Source of the DNA: DASVBE01 sp963770375 | Lineage (GTDB): Bacteria > Actinomycetota > Actinomycetes > Streptosporangiales > Streptosporangiaceae | Assembly (NCBI GenBank): GCA_963770375.1 | Contig: CAVYPM010000011.1 | Coordinates: 1-64,000, forward strand | Length of the DNA: 64,000 nt | Reading direction: 5' to 3' | Shown: positions 55,001 through 63,284 of the stretch, one piece after another | Layout of the letters: each line of letters opens with the position of its first letter | How positions within the stretch are numbered: the stretch's first letter is position 1 | The notes under the pieces: generated by a model | The model's database searches: none | What the model was told of the DNA's origin: nothing | What the model saw: only the letters and a program-made list of their open reading frames with translations | Program-made: the position numbers and the translations under genes

Positions 55001-55402
55001 CTAGATGGCCCGCATCTGGTTGTTGCGGGCGTCGTGGGTGAGCTCGGCCAGGCCGAGCGCCTCCAGCAGCGGGGGCAGGTACATGCCGAACCGGCCGCGG
55101 TAGCCGTTGCGCAGCCCGTACCAGCCGCCGACCGGGTTATCCGGGGACCGGCCGAACGCCTCGACGGTGCCCTCGGCGGCGGGCTTCTTCTCGTCCGCGG
55201 CGCCCAGCGGAACCCAGCCGTCCTGGGTCTTCAGCCAGGCGTGCAGGTCCTCGATGGCCTGCAGCCGGTAGCGCAGCTTGGTCGAGCCGACCTGGCAGAC
55301 CAGCTCGGGCGGGTCGGCCTGCTCGTCCTTGTACATCGTGTAGCTGGACGTGCCCGGCGCCGTGGTCAGCTGCCACGGGTCGTCCTTGGTGCCAGCGCTC
55401 AC
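55001..55402 (-). CDS. Conserved actinobacterial protein of unknown function (probably DUF6855)
   Basis: A 133-residue protein starting SAGTKDDPWQLTTAPGTSSYTMYKDE, with LVCQVGSTKLRYRLQAIEDLHAWLKTQDGWVPLGAADEKKP and the ending NPVGGWYGLRNGYRGRFGMYLPPLLEALGLAELTH. I have seen this arrangement next to ArsR and AHSA1 genes; the DUF number is from memory. The GTG at 55402 overlaps the AHSA1 stop (GTGA), so they are coupled. Function unknown. Confidence 0.75.
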   Translation of the reverse strand: MSAGTKDDPWQLTTAPGTSSYTMYKDEQADPPELVCQVGSTKLRYRLQAIEDLHAWLKTQDGWVPLGAADEKKPAAEGTVEAFGRSPDNPVGGWYGLRNGYRGRFGMYLPPLLEALGLAELTHDARNNQMRAI

Positions 55403-55902
55403 TGGCGGTCTCCTTCCCGTTGGTGCGGTGCTGGGCCGGCTGAAGGGCCCGTTACCGGGCCGGCTACCGGGCCGATCGCGGCCAGGAAGTGCGGCAGCAG
55501 GGACTGCCAGCCGGCCTGGTTCCGGGTGCGCCAGCCGCTGGCGCGGTCGCCGAGCCGTTCCCACCCGCGGTGCTCGATCTCGATCCGGGTGGCGGCCTGG
55601 CCCTGGGCCAGGAAGCGGATCTCCACCTCGGTCGCGTCGGCCCGGTCGGCGTTCAGGTGCCACAGGTAGCCGAGCAGGCGGGGCGGTTTCCACACCGTGA
55701 CCTCGCCCCAGTCGTGCTCGGTGCCGTCCGCGGCCCGCTCGTAGATCCGGCCGCCGACGGCGCCCTCCATCACCACCGCGGACGGCGCGCCGGACACCGT
55801 GTGGCCGGCCGGCCACCAGGTGCCGATCGCCGAGGTCCACACGGTGAACGCGTGCTCGGCCGGGCAGGCCACGTCGAACGCCATCCGCAGCGGCTCGGTC
55901 AT
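55399..55902 (-). CDS. SRPBCC/AHSA1-family protein of the ArsR operon
   Basis: A 167-residue START-like protein: MAFDVACPAEHAFTVWTSAIGTWWPAGHTVSGAPSAVVMEGAVGGRIYERAADGTEHDWGEVTVWKPPRLLGYLWHL, IEHRGWERLGDRASGWRTRNQAGWQSLLPHFLAAIG. A tail of PVAGPVTGPSAGP repeats ends it. AHSA1 proteins commonly pair with ArsR repressors, and the ATG here overlaps the ArsR stop. The ligand is unknown. Confidence 0.88.
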   Translation of the reverse strand: MTEPLRMAFDVACPAEHAFTVWTSAIGTWWPAGHTVSGAPSAVVMEGAVGGRIYERAADGTEHDWGEVTVWKPPRLLGYLWHLNADRADATEVEIRFLAQGQAATRIEIEHRGWERLGDRASGWRTRNQAGWQSLLPHFLAAIGPVAGPVTGPSAGPAPHQREGDRQ

Positions 55903-56248
55903 GACCCCGCCCGCCGGCCAGGGCCGGCCGGGTGGTGTTCTCGGCCAGCAGCCGGAACCGCGCGGCGGCTTCCCCCCAGACGCCCTCCAGGTACTCCTGC
56001 ACCGCGCGCAGGCCCTCGTCCCGCAGCCGGTAGATCCGCCGGGTTCCGGCCGCGTGCTCGGCGACCAGCCCGGCGTCCTTGAGCAGGCGCAGGTGGCGGG
56101 ACACGGCCGGGCGGCTGATCGGCAGCTCGGCGGCGATCGCCTGGACCGCCTTGTCGCCCTCGCTCAGCAGCCGCAGGATCGCCCGCCGGTTCGGGTCGCC
56201 GAGCGCCTCGAACGGGTCGCCCGCGGCGCTGGCCCGGCCTGCCGCCAT
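55899..56248 (-). CDS. ArsR-family repressor (probable frameshift near its end)
   Basis: The winged helix is FEALGDPNRRAILRLLSEGDKAVQAIAAELPISRPAVSRHLRLLKDAGLVAEHAAGTRRIYRLRDEGLRAVQEYLEGVWGEAAARFRLLAENTT. No metal-box Cys is present, so it is of the non-metal type found with AHSA1 partners. In the initial frame the ORF runs on; one base fewer or more near 55920-55940 gives the natural TGA overlapping the AHSA1 ATG (TCATGA at 55899). Upstream, TTACCGAGTTACGG and GTTGGTAACAACGTGG near 56265-56312 contain inverted GTTAC-type pairs, a possible operator. Confidence 0.82.
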
Positions 56249-56301
56249 CGCGCCTCCCGGCTGCCATCGTTGGTAACAACGTGGCTACCGTAACACGGAA
56301 G

Positions 56302-56838
56302 TTACCGAGTTACGGGATTTGCCGCGCGGGTGTGATCGGCCAGGCTCAGATCGGCAGGCTCACCAGAGACGTGCTCGGCCCCGGATTCGGTCAGCCAGCG
56401 GGTCACGTCCCTGACCTCCTCGCCCAGATCCCGGCCGGACCGGGCGTGGTACAGCGGCCCGGCGCCGTCGGTCAGCAGGACCCGGGCCATAGCCGCGCCG
56501 CGGGCGGCGATCGGCCGCTGCGCGGCCACCACACTCAGCATGCTGCGAACGTCGTGCTCGGCCGCGGCCAGCGCGCGGCGGCACAGCGGGCCGCGGGTGG
56601 AGAGCGCCGACGGCGGACGGCGGGCCTGGTCGAGCAGCCGGTTCCAGCCGCGGATCAGCTGGCGGCGCCCGGCCGGCGACACGATGAAGCGGGCCCTGGC
56701 CGCCCGCGGGCCGCCGCGCCAGGGCGGCAGGCCGAGCGCCAGCTCACGGTCCAGCGACGCGCCGAGCAGCCGGGCCAGCGCACGATCCCTGGCCCCGTCG
56801 GCGGCCGCATTATCCGGGAACACCAGGTCGATGTCCAT
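56302..56838 (-). CDS. Hypothetical helical protein
   Basis: A 178-residue protein without a recognised domain: MDIDLVFPDNAAADGARDRALARLLGASLDRELALGLPPW, FIVSPAGRRQLIRGWNRLLDQARRPPSAL, RALAAAEHDVRSMLSVVAAQRPIAARGAAMARVLLTDGAGPLYHARSGRDL. It is Arg/Ala-rich and mostly helical. Similar unnamed proteins occur in actinomycetes. Its last codons contain TACGGGATTTGC on the other strand (see repeats). It diverges from the GlxA-type regulator with 53 bases between start codons, so the two may share control. Confidence 0.6.
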   Translation of the reverse strand: MDIDLVFPDNAAADGARDRALARLLGASLDRELALGLPPWRGGPRAARARFIVSPAGRRQLIRGWNRLLDQARRPPSALSTRGPLCRRALAAAEHDVRSMLSVVAAQRPIAARGAAMARVLLTDGAGPLYHARSGRDLGEEVRDVTRWLTESGAEHVSGEPADLSLADHTRAANPVTR

Positions 56839-56891
56839 ACCTCGATTGTGCGCCTCGACAGAGTCAGACGGTAAGTGGCAGGATTGACGTA

Positions 56892-57942
56892 ATGCGCAAC
56901 TATCCTGCCATCGTCAGCCCAGCGGCGGAAACGGCCCGCCTGCCGGCCCGCCCACAAGCAACGGCAGCGTCCCGCCGGCCAGGGGCCGGCCGTGGCCGCG
57001 GTGGTGTGCGACGGGGTCACCGCGTTCGAGCTGGGCGTGACCAGCGAGGTGCTCGGGCCGGGCTGGGGGCCCGTCCTCGGGGTGCCCTGGTACCGGCTGA
57101 CGGTGTGCGCGCTGGAGCCGGGCCCGGTCACCGCGGACAGCGGCTTCCAGGTGGTGGCCGCGGCCGGGCCGGAGGCGATCCGCGCGGCCGACACGGTGAT
57201 CGTCCTGCCCACGGTGACCCCGGACCAGATCCCGGCCGGGCTGGCCGACGTGCTGCGCGAGGCACACAGCCGGGGCAGCCGGATCGTGTCGCTCTGCACC
57301 GGGGCGTTCGCGCTGGCCAGCGCGGGGCTGCTGGACGGGCGGCGGGCGACCACGCACTGGACCGAGTGCGCCGAGCTGGCCCGGCGCTTCCCGGCGGTGC
57401 AGGTCGATCCCAAGGTGCTGTTCGTCGACGAGGGCGACATCATGACCTCGGCGGGCAGCGCGGCCGGCATCGACCTGTGCCTGCACCTCGTCCGGCAGGA
57501 CTACGGGACCGAGCTGGCCACGCAGCTGGCCCGGCAGCTGGTGGTGCCGCCGCAGCGGGACGGCGGCCAGGCCCAGTACATCGACGTGCCGATGCCCGAG
57601 CCCGGCGGCGGCAGCCTGTTCGCCGGCACGCTGGAGTGGCTGCAGGAGCACCTGGCCGAGCCGGTCACGGTCGAGGAACTGGCGGCCCGCTCGGCGATGA
57701 GCCCGCGCACGTTCGCCCGCCGGTTCCAGGCGGCCCTGGGCCTGCCGCCGTACCAGTGGCTGGTCAGCCAGCGGATCCGGCTGGCCCAGCGGCTGCTGGA
57801 GACCACCGGCCTGACCGTCGACTCGGTCGCCGCGCACAGCGGCTTCAGCACCGCGGCCAACCTCCGCAAGCACTTCAGCCAGGCGGTCCACACCAGCCCC
57901 CAGGCCTACCGCCGGACCTTCGCCCGCCGCCACGCCTCCTAG
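56892..57942 (+). CDS. GlxA-family regulator (DJ-1/PfpI-AraC) (frameshift near 5' end)
   Basis: The N-terminal DJ-1/PfpI-like domain has VVCDGVTAFELGVTSEVLG, ADTVIVLPTV and the elbow VSLCTGAFALASAGLLDGRRATTHW. The C-terminal AraC DNA-binding domain reads WLQEHLAEPVTVEELAARSAMSPRTFARRFQAALGLPPYQWL and LLETTGLTVDSVAAHSGFSTAANLRKHFSQAVHTSPQAYRRTF. The first 30 codons from ATG 56892 lie in another frame, joined by one-base repair near 56985; a GTG at 56992 starts the intact frame. It probably controls the divergent hypothetical gene or itself. Confidence 0.88.
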
Positions 57943-57953
57943 GCCCCCGCCGC

Positions 57954-57991
57954 GGCAGTCTGCCACCGTCGGTCGCCGGTGGCAGACTGCC
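57954..57991 (+). promoter_or_regulatory. Perfect 15-base hairpin ending three bases before the DinB start codon
   Basis: GGCAGTCTGCCACCG (57954-57968) and CGGTGGCAGACTGCC (57977-57991) are exact inverted copies with loop TCGGTCGC. The regulator gene ends at 57942, so this can be its terminator. The ATG of the next gene lies at 57995, and the usual ribosome-site window is inside the right arm. It could also be a repressor site. Confidence 0.7.
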
Positions 57992-57994
57992 CTC

Positions 57995-58591
57995 ATGGCC
58001 ACCTCTGATCCCAAGGCAGACCTCCGCCGCTATCTCCAGCTGGCCAGGGACGCGATGCTCTGGAAGCTGGACGGACTGCCGGAGTACCAGATTCGCCGCC
58101 CGCTGGTCCCGACCGGGACGAACCTGCTGGGCCTGGTCAAGCACCTGGCCGGCGTCGAGCTGGGCTACTTCGGCGACACCTTCGGCCGCCCCTACCCGGG
58201 CCCCGTGCCGCCTAGCCTGACCGACCCCGACATGGATAACTCCGACATGTTCGCCGCCCCCGGGGAGTCCCGCGAGCTGATCACCGGCCTGTACCGCGAG
58301 GCGTGGGCGCACGCCGACGTCACCCTGGATGCGCTGGACCTGGACGCGACCGGGCAGGTGCCGTGGTGGCCGGAAGATCGCCGCGAGGTGACCCTGCACC
58401 TGATCCTGACGCACATGCTCGCCGAGACACAGCGGCACGCCGGGCACGCGGACATCATCCGCGAACTGATCGACGGCTCCGCCGGGGACCGGCCTAACAC
58501 CCCGAACATCCCGGCCGACCTCAGCCCGTCGTTCTGGGTGGAATACCGCGACCGCGTCGAGCGCGCCGCCCGGGAGGCCGGCCAGGCCTGA
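57995..58591 (+). CDS. DinB/DUF664-type four-helix metal protein
   Basis: A 198-residue member of the DinB/mycothiol-dependent maleylpyruvate isomerase superfamily: AMLWKLDGLPEYQIRRPLVPTGTNLLGLVKHLAGVELGYFG (first His ligand in KHLAGVE) and LILTHMLAETQRHAGHADIIRELIDG (further His ligands in QRHAGHAD). Members bind Ni or Zn and use mycothiol or bacillithiol as thiol partner; the substrate here is unknown. Start ATG 57995. No ribosome-binding site is visible outside the hairpin that precedes it. Confidence 0.9.
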   Translation: MATSDPKADLRRYLQLARDAMLWKLDGLPEYQIRRPLVPTGTNLLGLVKHLAGVELGYFGDTFGRPYPGPVPPSLTDPDMDNSDMFAAPGESRELITGLYREAWAHADVTLDALDLDATGQVPWWPEDRREVTLHLILTHMLAETQRHAGHADIIRELIDGSAGDRPNTPNIPADLSPSFWVEYRDRVERAAREAGQA

Positions 58592-58628
58592 TGCGGTCCC
58601 CTCCGCGGCTGACCGCCGGCGGCCAGGG

Positions 58629-58660
58629 CGCCCCGGCCCGGTAAACGGCCGGCCGGGGCG
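58629..58660 (+). terminator. Hairpin after the DinB gene
   Basis: CGCCCCGGCC (58629-58638) and GGCCGGGGCG (58651-58660) form a perfect 10-base stem around CGGTAAACGGCC, 38 bases after the stop. Confidence 0.6.
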
Positions 58661-58668
58661 GATTAAAC

Positions 58669-58697
58669 CTCACCCTTTAGTGTTGCTAAGGAGTGAG
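58669..58697. promoter_or_regulatory. Imperfect inverted repeat before the efflux gene, possible operator
   Basis: CTCACCCTTTAG (58669-58680) and CTAAGGAGTGAG (58686-58697) match at ten of twelve positions when inverted. The right arm includes the ribosome site AAGGAG of the efflux gene, so a bound repressor would block it. No TetR or MarR gene is adjacent. Confidence 0.4.
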
Positions 58698-58700
58698 GGA

Positions 58701-60192
58701 GTGAGTGTGAGCTTGACGCTGTCCAGGCCCAGCCAGAAGGTAGTGGTCGGCACCGTTTTCGTCGCCGCGATGTTCATGTCGATCATGGACGTCACGATCG
58801 TGAACACGGCTCTGCCCACGATCGGGCGCGAGTTCGGGGTGAGCCCGACGGCGGTGGACAGCGTCGCGATCTCGTTCCTGGTCAGCCTGGCCGTGTTCAT
58901 CCCGGCGTCCGGCTGGCTGGGCGACCGGTTCGGCGGCAAGCGGGTCCTGATGTGCGCCATCGTGCGTTTTCACCGTGGCGTCCGCGCTCTGCGGCCTGGC
59001 CTCCAGCCTGGGCGAGCTGGTCGCGTTCCGGATCCTGCAGGGAGCCGGCGGCGGCATGCTCGCCCCCGTCGGCATGGCCATGCTGTTCCGCGTGTTCCCG
59101 CCCGCCGAGCGGATCCGCGCCTCGGCGATCCTCACCTTCCCGACCACGTTCGCCCCCGCGCTCGGCCCGGTCCTTGGCGGCCTGCTCACCACGTATCTTT
59201 CCTGGCGGTGGTGCTTTTACGTGAACGTGCCGCTCGGCGCGGCCACCGTCGCGTTCGGCGCGGTGTTCCTGAAGCAGTCCACCCAGCCCGCGCCCGGCCG
59301 CTTCGACCTGGCCGGGTTCCTGCTCGCCGGGGCCGGCCTCGGCCTGCTGATGTACGGCGTCTCCGAGGGCCCCGACCAGGGCTGGTCCAGCCCGCTGGTG
59401 CTCTTCGGGGTCGCGGCCGGCGCGGTCCTCCTCGCCGTCATGGTCGTCGTCGAACTGCGCAAGAAGAATCCGATCGTCGGCCTGCGGCTGCTCGGCAACC
59501 GCCTGTTCCGCTCGGCCAACGGCGTCATGATCTGCGGCTCGATCGCCTTCCTCGGCACGCTGTTCGTGATCTCGCTGTACTTCCAGGACGGCCGTGGCCT
59601 GGACGCGCTCGGCTCCGGCCTGTCAACCGCCCCCGAGGCGTTCGGCGTCATGGCCGGCGCGCAGATCGCGACCCGGATCCTCTACCCCTGGCTGGGCCCG
59701 CGCCGCCACATCGCGTTCGGCCTGCTCGGCGTGGCCGTGTCGATCGGCGCCCTGGCCCTGCTCGGCCCCCAGTCCAGCCTGTGGTGGGCGAGGCTGCTGA
59801 TGTTCACGCTGGGCCTGGCGATGGCCCAGGTGTTCGTGCCCGCGCAGGCGGCCGGGTTCGCCACGATCACGCCCGCCGCCACCGGCCGTGCGGCCACGCT
59901 GTTCAACATGGTCCGCCAGCTCGGCGGCGCGATCGGCGTGGCCCTGCTGACCACGATCATCGCGCTCATCGGCGCCACCCGCGAGGTCGACGGCCACCAG
60001 GTCGCGAACCTGACCGCGTACCGCGTTACCTTCCTGGCCGCGGCCGCCGTGGCCGCCCTGGGCGCCGTCGTGGCCCTCACCATCCACGACGCCGACGCGG
60101 CGGAGTCGATCCCGCCGCGCCGCACCCGCCGCCGCACCCGCCGCGCCCAGCCCCTCCCCGAGCCCGGCCCGGCCAGCCAGACCGTCGCCTGA
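58701..60192 (+). CDS. MFS multidrug efflux transporter, DHA2 family (one frameshift)
   Basis: A 14-helix drug:proton antiporter. Motif D1-like MSIMDVTIVNTALPTIGREFGVS and motif A GWLGDRFGGKRVL are in the first frame. The second frame has VASALCGLASSLGELVAFRILQGAGGGMLAPVGMAML, the DHA2 motif C-like region PALGPVLGGLLTTYLSWRWCFYVNVPLG and PAAATGRAATLFNMVRQLGGAIGVALL-like motif (ITPAATGRAATLFN). One T in the TTTT at about 58968 is surplus. The C-terminus is basic with RRTRRRTRRAQ repeats. The GTG at 58701 has AAGGAG upstream. Drug range unknown. Confidence 0.9.
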
Positions 60193-60249
60193 ACCGGCCG
60201 GCCGCCGCTCCCAGGACAGCCACCGCCCGCGCTCTTCACGTTCAGGACT

Positions 60250-60267
60250 GGATACGGGATTTGCGGC
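60250..60267. repeat. Dispersed motif GGATACGGGATTTGCGGC, copy 2 of 3
   Basis: The 18-mer occurs at 60250-60267 and at 62070-62087 (inside the S51-like gene). A shorter related copy, TACGGGATTTGC, is at 56311-56322 in the end of the hypothetical gene, also followed by CGCGGG. Confidence 0.7.
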
Positions 60268-60334
60268 GCGGGCCGCCCCCTCCAGGCCAGCCGAGCGCAG
60301 AGCCCAGCCCTGGAGCGGAGCGTGAATCGCGGCC

Positions 60335-60367
60335 GGGGGCCCGGGCTGCCATCTAGCCCGGGCCCCC
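60335..60367 (+). terminator. Strong hairpin after the efflux gene
   Basis: GGGGGCCCGGGCT (60335-60347) and AGCCCGGGCCCCC (60355-60367) form a perfect 13-base stem with loop GCCATCT. It is 143 bases after the stop and without a T-tract. Confidence 0.65.
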
Positions 60368-60552
60368 GTCGCGCCCATCCCCCCGGTCTCCGGTTGACCG
60401 TTGCCGGTCGCAGCGATTGCCGTCCGCCCCTGTAGGTGCAATCGCACGGCTAGGTTAGGCAGGCGCCCGGCCGGATGTCTCCCCCCAGGCTGTCCGACCT
60501 TGTCCGACTCCGGCCCGGATAGGCGTTCCCCGGGGACGTACGCTGGGCAGCC

Positions 60553-61005
60553 ATGCCGACCCTGCTGGTGGTGCACCACACGCCGTCGCCCGCGATGGCC
60601 GAGATGTTCGACGCTGCGGTCAGCGGGGCGCGCACCGACGAGGTTCCGGGTGTCGAGGTGATCATCCGCCCGGCGCTGACCGCGGGCGCGGCCGACGTCC
60701 TCGGCGCGGACGGCTACCTGCTCGGCACGCCGGCCAACATCGGCTACATGTCCGGCGCGCTCAAGCACTTCTTCGACCAGATCTACTACCCCTGCCTGGA
60801 GGCCACCCGGCGGCGGCCGTTCGGCCTGTACGTGCACGGCGGCATGGACACCGGCGGGGCGGTCCGGGCGGTCGAGTCGATCACCGGCGGGCTGCAGTGG
60901 CAGGCGGTCCGGCCGCCGGTCTGCGTGACCGGCCCGCCGGGCAAGCCGGACCTGGAGGCCTGCTGGGAACTCGGCGCGCTTGTTGCGGCCGCGCTCGCGG
61001 AGTAG
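60553..61005 (+). CDS. Flavodoxin/NADPH-dependent FMN reductase-like protein
   Basis: A 150-residue flavodoxin fold: LLVVHHTPSPAMAEMFDAAVSGA is the phosphate-binding first loop, then DGYLLGTPANIGYMSGALKHFFDQIYYP (isoalloxazine loop) and GLYVHGGMDTGGAVRAVESI. It would bind FMN and take part in electron transfer or quinone reduction; the physiological partner is not evident. Start ATG 60553. It stands alone before the S51-like gene. Confidence 0.85.
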   Translation: MPTLLVVHHTPSPAMAEMFDAAVSGARTDEVPGVEVIIRPALTAGAADVLGADGYLLGTPANIGYMSGALKHFFDQIYYPCLEATRRRPFGLYVHGGMDTGGAVRAVESITGGLQWQAVRPPVCVTGPPGKPDLEACWELGALVAAALAE

Positions 61006-61152
61006 CCGAGACCGCCACCGGCCCGCGGCGTCCCCGGCGGCGGCCGATGACCCTGTCTGCGGCCTCGGTTACCGTGAACACGACGCTGCGCGCCAGAGCT
61101 TGCTGGGCAGGACGCCGCGCGCCGAGCTGCGGTCATCACTGGGAGGCAGCCT

Positions 61153-62550
61153 ATGGCGCGGGCCGCCGCAAGCCAGGTGCTGGCCATCATGGGCTCGGGC
61201 GAGACCAGCCCGACGATGGTCACCGTGCACAAGGCCCTGGTCGCCGGTCTGGGCGGCCAGCCCGCCGGGGCGCTGCTCCTGCAGACCCCCTACGCGTTCC
61301 AGGAGAACTGCGCGGACATCTCGGCCCGGGCCCGGCAGTACTTTGCCCGCAGCGTCGGGCTGACGGTCAGCGTCTTCCCCGACGACGAGCCCGCCGGCCA
61401 GGGCCCCGGCCCCGGCGCGGATCCCGCCGGGCCGGCCGCCGCCCGCCTGGCCCCGCTCCGCACCGCCGGCTGGGTGTTCAGCGGCCCGGGCAGCCCGACG
61501 TACGCGCTGGCCCGGTGGGACGCCAGCGGCGTCAGCCAGGCTCTGCGGGACCGGATCGCGGCCGGTCACGGCCTCACCGTGATGGCCTCCGCGGCCGCCG
61601 CCACCATCGGCTGCGCCACGCTGCCGGTGTACGAGATCTACAAGGCCGGCGCCGACCCGCACTGGCTCGGCGGCCTGGACCTGCTCGGCCTGCTCGGCCT
61701 TCCGGTGGCGCTGATCCCGCACTACAACAACACCGAGGGCGGCACCCACGACACCCGCTACTGCTACCTGGGCGAACGGCGCCTGGCCCGGATGGAGCGC
61801 GAGCTGCCGGCCGGGGCCGCGGTGCTCGGCGTGGACGAGCACACCGCGGCGGTGATCGACCTGGCGGCCGCCACGCTCGCCGTGACCGGCCGCGGCACGG
61901 TCACGGTCCGCCGCGCCGGCCAGAGCACTGTCCTGCCCGCGGGCACCATCCTGTCCCTGGCCGACCTCCGCGGCCTGATCCGCGGCGAGGCGCGCGCCGC
62001 CGGGGTCACGGGCGCCGTCGGCCGCACCTCCCCGGAGGCATCGGGCTCACCCGCATCTCCCGACGATAGGGATACGGGATTTGCGGCCCCCCTCCCGCTG
62101 CCCGAGCTGACCGCGCTGGCGCGCGAGCGTTTCGAGGCCGCGGACCGGGCCGGCGACGTGCCGGGGATGGTCACCGCGATCCTCGACCTGGAGGCCGCCA
62201 TCACTGACTGGGCCACCGACACCGAGGAGGACCAGGGCACCGCGCAGTCCCGCGCGGTCCTGCGCGGCCTGATCACGGCGCTGGGCCAGCGGACCGCCGA
62301 ACTGGCCGCCCGCGCCGCCCGGCCCGCCCGGCTGGCCGGCCTCATCCCCGCGGCCGGCGGGTCGTGCGCCCCCTCCGGGCCGCTCGGCGCGGTGGTCGAG
62401 CCGCTGCTCACGCTCCGCGCCGAGCTGCGCGAGCAGGGCGCCTGGCCCGCCGCGGACACGATCCGCGACGCGCTGACCGCGGCCGGGTTCCAGCTGCAGG
62501 ACACCGCTGACGGCACCCGCTGGACGCTCGGCCCGGATCCCGGTGCGTGA
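61153..62550 (+). CDS. S51 (peptidase E)-like protein with CysS-type C-terminal domain
   Basis: The N-terminal 280 residues resemble type 1 glutamine-amidotransferase-like peptidases of family S51: LAIMGSGETSPTMVTVHKAL, GWVFSGPGSPTYALARW, GLTVMASAAAATIGCATLPVYEIYKAG (the nucleophile elbow, with Ala/Ser in place of the usual GxSAG), LIPHYNNTEGGTHDTRYCYLGERR and GVDEHTAAVIDL. A linker (about 290-315) contains a shared 17-base DNA motif. The C-terminal part has LPELTALARERFEAADRAGD and ends LLTLRAELREQGAWPAADTIRDALTAAGFQLQDTADGTRWTL, very like the C-terminal domain of cysteinyl-tRNA synthetase. Function of the composite is unknown. GGAGG lies six bases before the ATG. Confidence 0.75.
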   Translation: MARAAASQVLAIMGSGETSPTMVTVHKALVAGLGGQPAGALLLQTPYAFQENCADISARARQYFARSVGLTVSVFPDDEPAGQGPGPGADPAGPAAARLAPLRTAGWVFSGPGSPTYALARWDASGVSQALRDRIAAGHGLTVMASAAAATIGCATLPVYEIYKAGADPHWLGGLDLLGLLGLPVALIPHYNNTEGGTHDTRYCYLGERRLARMERELPAGAAVLGVDEHTAAVIDLAAATLAVTGRGTVTVRRAGQSTVLPAGTILSLADLRGLIRGEARAAGVTGAVGRTSPEASGSPASPDDRDTGFAAPLPLPELTALARERFEAADRAGDVPGMVTAILDLEAAITDWATDTEEDQGTAQSRAVLRGLITALGQRTAELAARAARPARLAGLIPAAGGSCAPSGPLGAVVEPLLTLRAELREQGAWPAADTIRDALTAAGFQLQDTADGTRWTLGPDPGA

Positions 62551-62705
62551 ATTCCGGGCTGGTCCAGGCAACCCCCGCGCTGCGGTGTTCGTCCTTGGCG
62601 GTCGTGAACAGAGCAACCGAGGTGCAGAGCAACCGGGGTGCAGGCTCCCGGCGGGCCGCGCCATACGAGGCGGTGGTGCCGTGTCTGGCCTGAAGCGAGG
62701 CAACC

Positions 62706-63284
62706 GTGGCTGAGCCGGACACGAGTGTCCTGGAGCAGCTCCTGGCCCGGCGCGGGGACGACCTGATGCGCGCCGCGGTCGCGCTGACCGGGCGCCGGCC
62801 CGAGGCCGAGGACCTGCTGCAGGCCGCGCTGGAGCGGCTGCTGCGCAACTGGCCGAAGGTCGCCGATCCAGAGGCGTACCTGCGGCGGACTCTCTACAAC
62901 CTGGCGGCCGACAACTGGCGCCGCCGCGGCCGGTGGCGGGCCAAGCTGCCGCTGGTCCGGGACCAGTACCGGGATATCCCCACGGACGCGACCGCGACCG
63001 TCGACCTGCGCGACGCGCTGGTCCGGGCGCTGGACCAGCTTCCGCCGCAGCAGCGGGCGGTGGTCGTGCTCCGGTACTGGGAGCAGCTCAGCGAGGCGCA
63101 GACCGCGGAGCTGCTGGGCTGCTCGGAAGGCGCGGTGAAGTCGGCCGCGTCCCGTGGCCTGCAGCGGCTCCGCGACCTGACCGGGGCCTGGCAGGACACC
63201 GGCCTGAGCCCGGCCGCGGCGGGCGGCTCCCGGCCCGCGGCCCGCCTGAACGCGATCGTGAATGTTACGGAAGGAACGCAATGA
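62706..63284 (+). CDS. RNA polymerase sigma factor, SigE family (ECF-type)
   Basis: A 192-residue ECF factor. Region 2 reads DLMRAAVALTGRRPEAEDLLQAALERLLRNWPKVADPEAYLRRTLYNLAADNWRRR, and region 4 reads ALDQLPPQQRAVVVLRYWEQLSEAQTAELLGCSEGAVKSAASRGLQRLRDL. The sequence is of the SigE group common in actinomycetes. A GTG start is used. The stop overlaps the ATG of the next gene (ATGA at 63281), whose product is membrane-anchored and is likely its regulator or co-regulated partner. Confidence 0.92.
   Translation: MAEPDTSVLEQLLARRGDDLMRAAVALTGRRPEAEDLLQAALERLLRNWPKVADPEAYLRRTLYNLAADNWRRRGRWRAKLPLVRDQYRDIPTDATATVDLRDALVRALDQLPPQQRAVVVLRYWEQLSEAQTAELLGCSEGAVKSAASRGLQRLRDLTGAWQDTGLSPAAAGGSRPAARLNAIVNVTEGTQ

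Larger units (their letters stand above)
60193..60552. other. 360-base intergenic region
   Basis: It contains a copy of TACGGGATTTGC (60253-60264), the terminator at 60335-60367 and presumably the promoter of the flavodoxin-like gene. No gene or RNA that I can support lies here. Confidence 0.6.
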
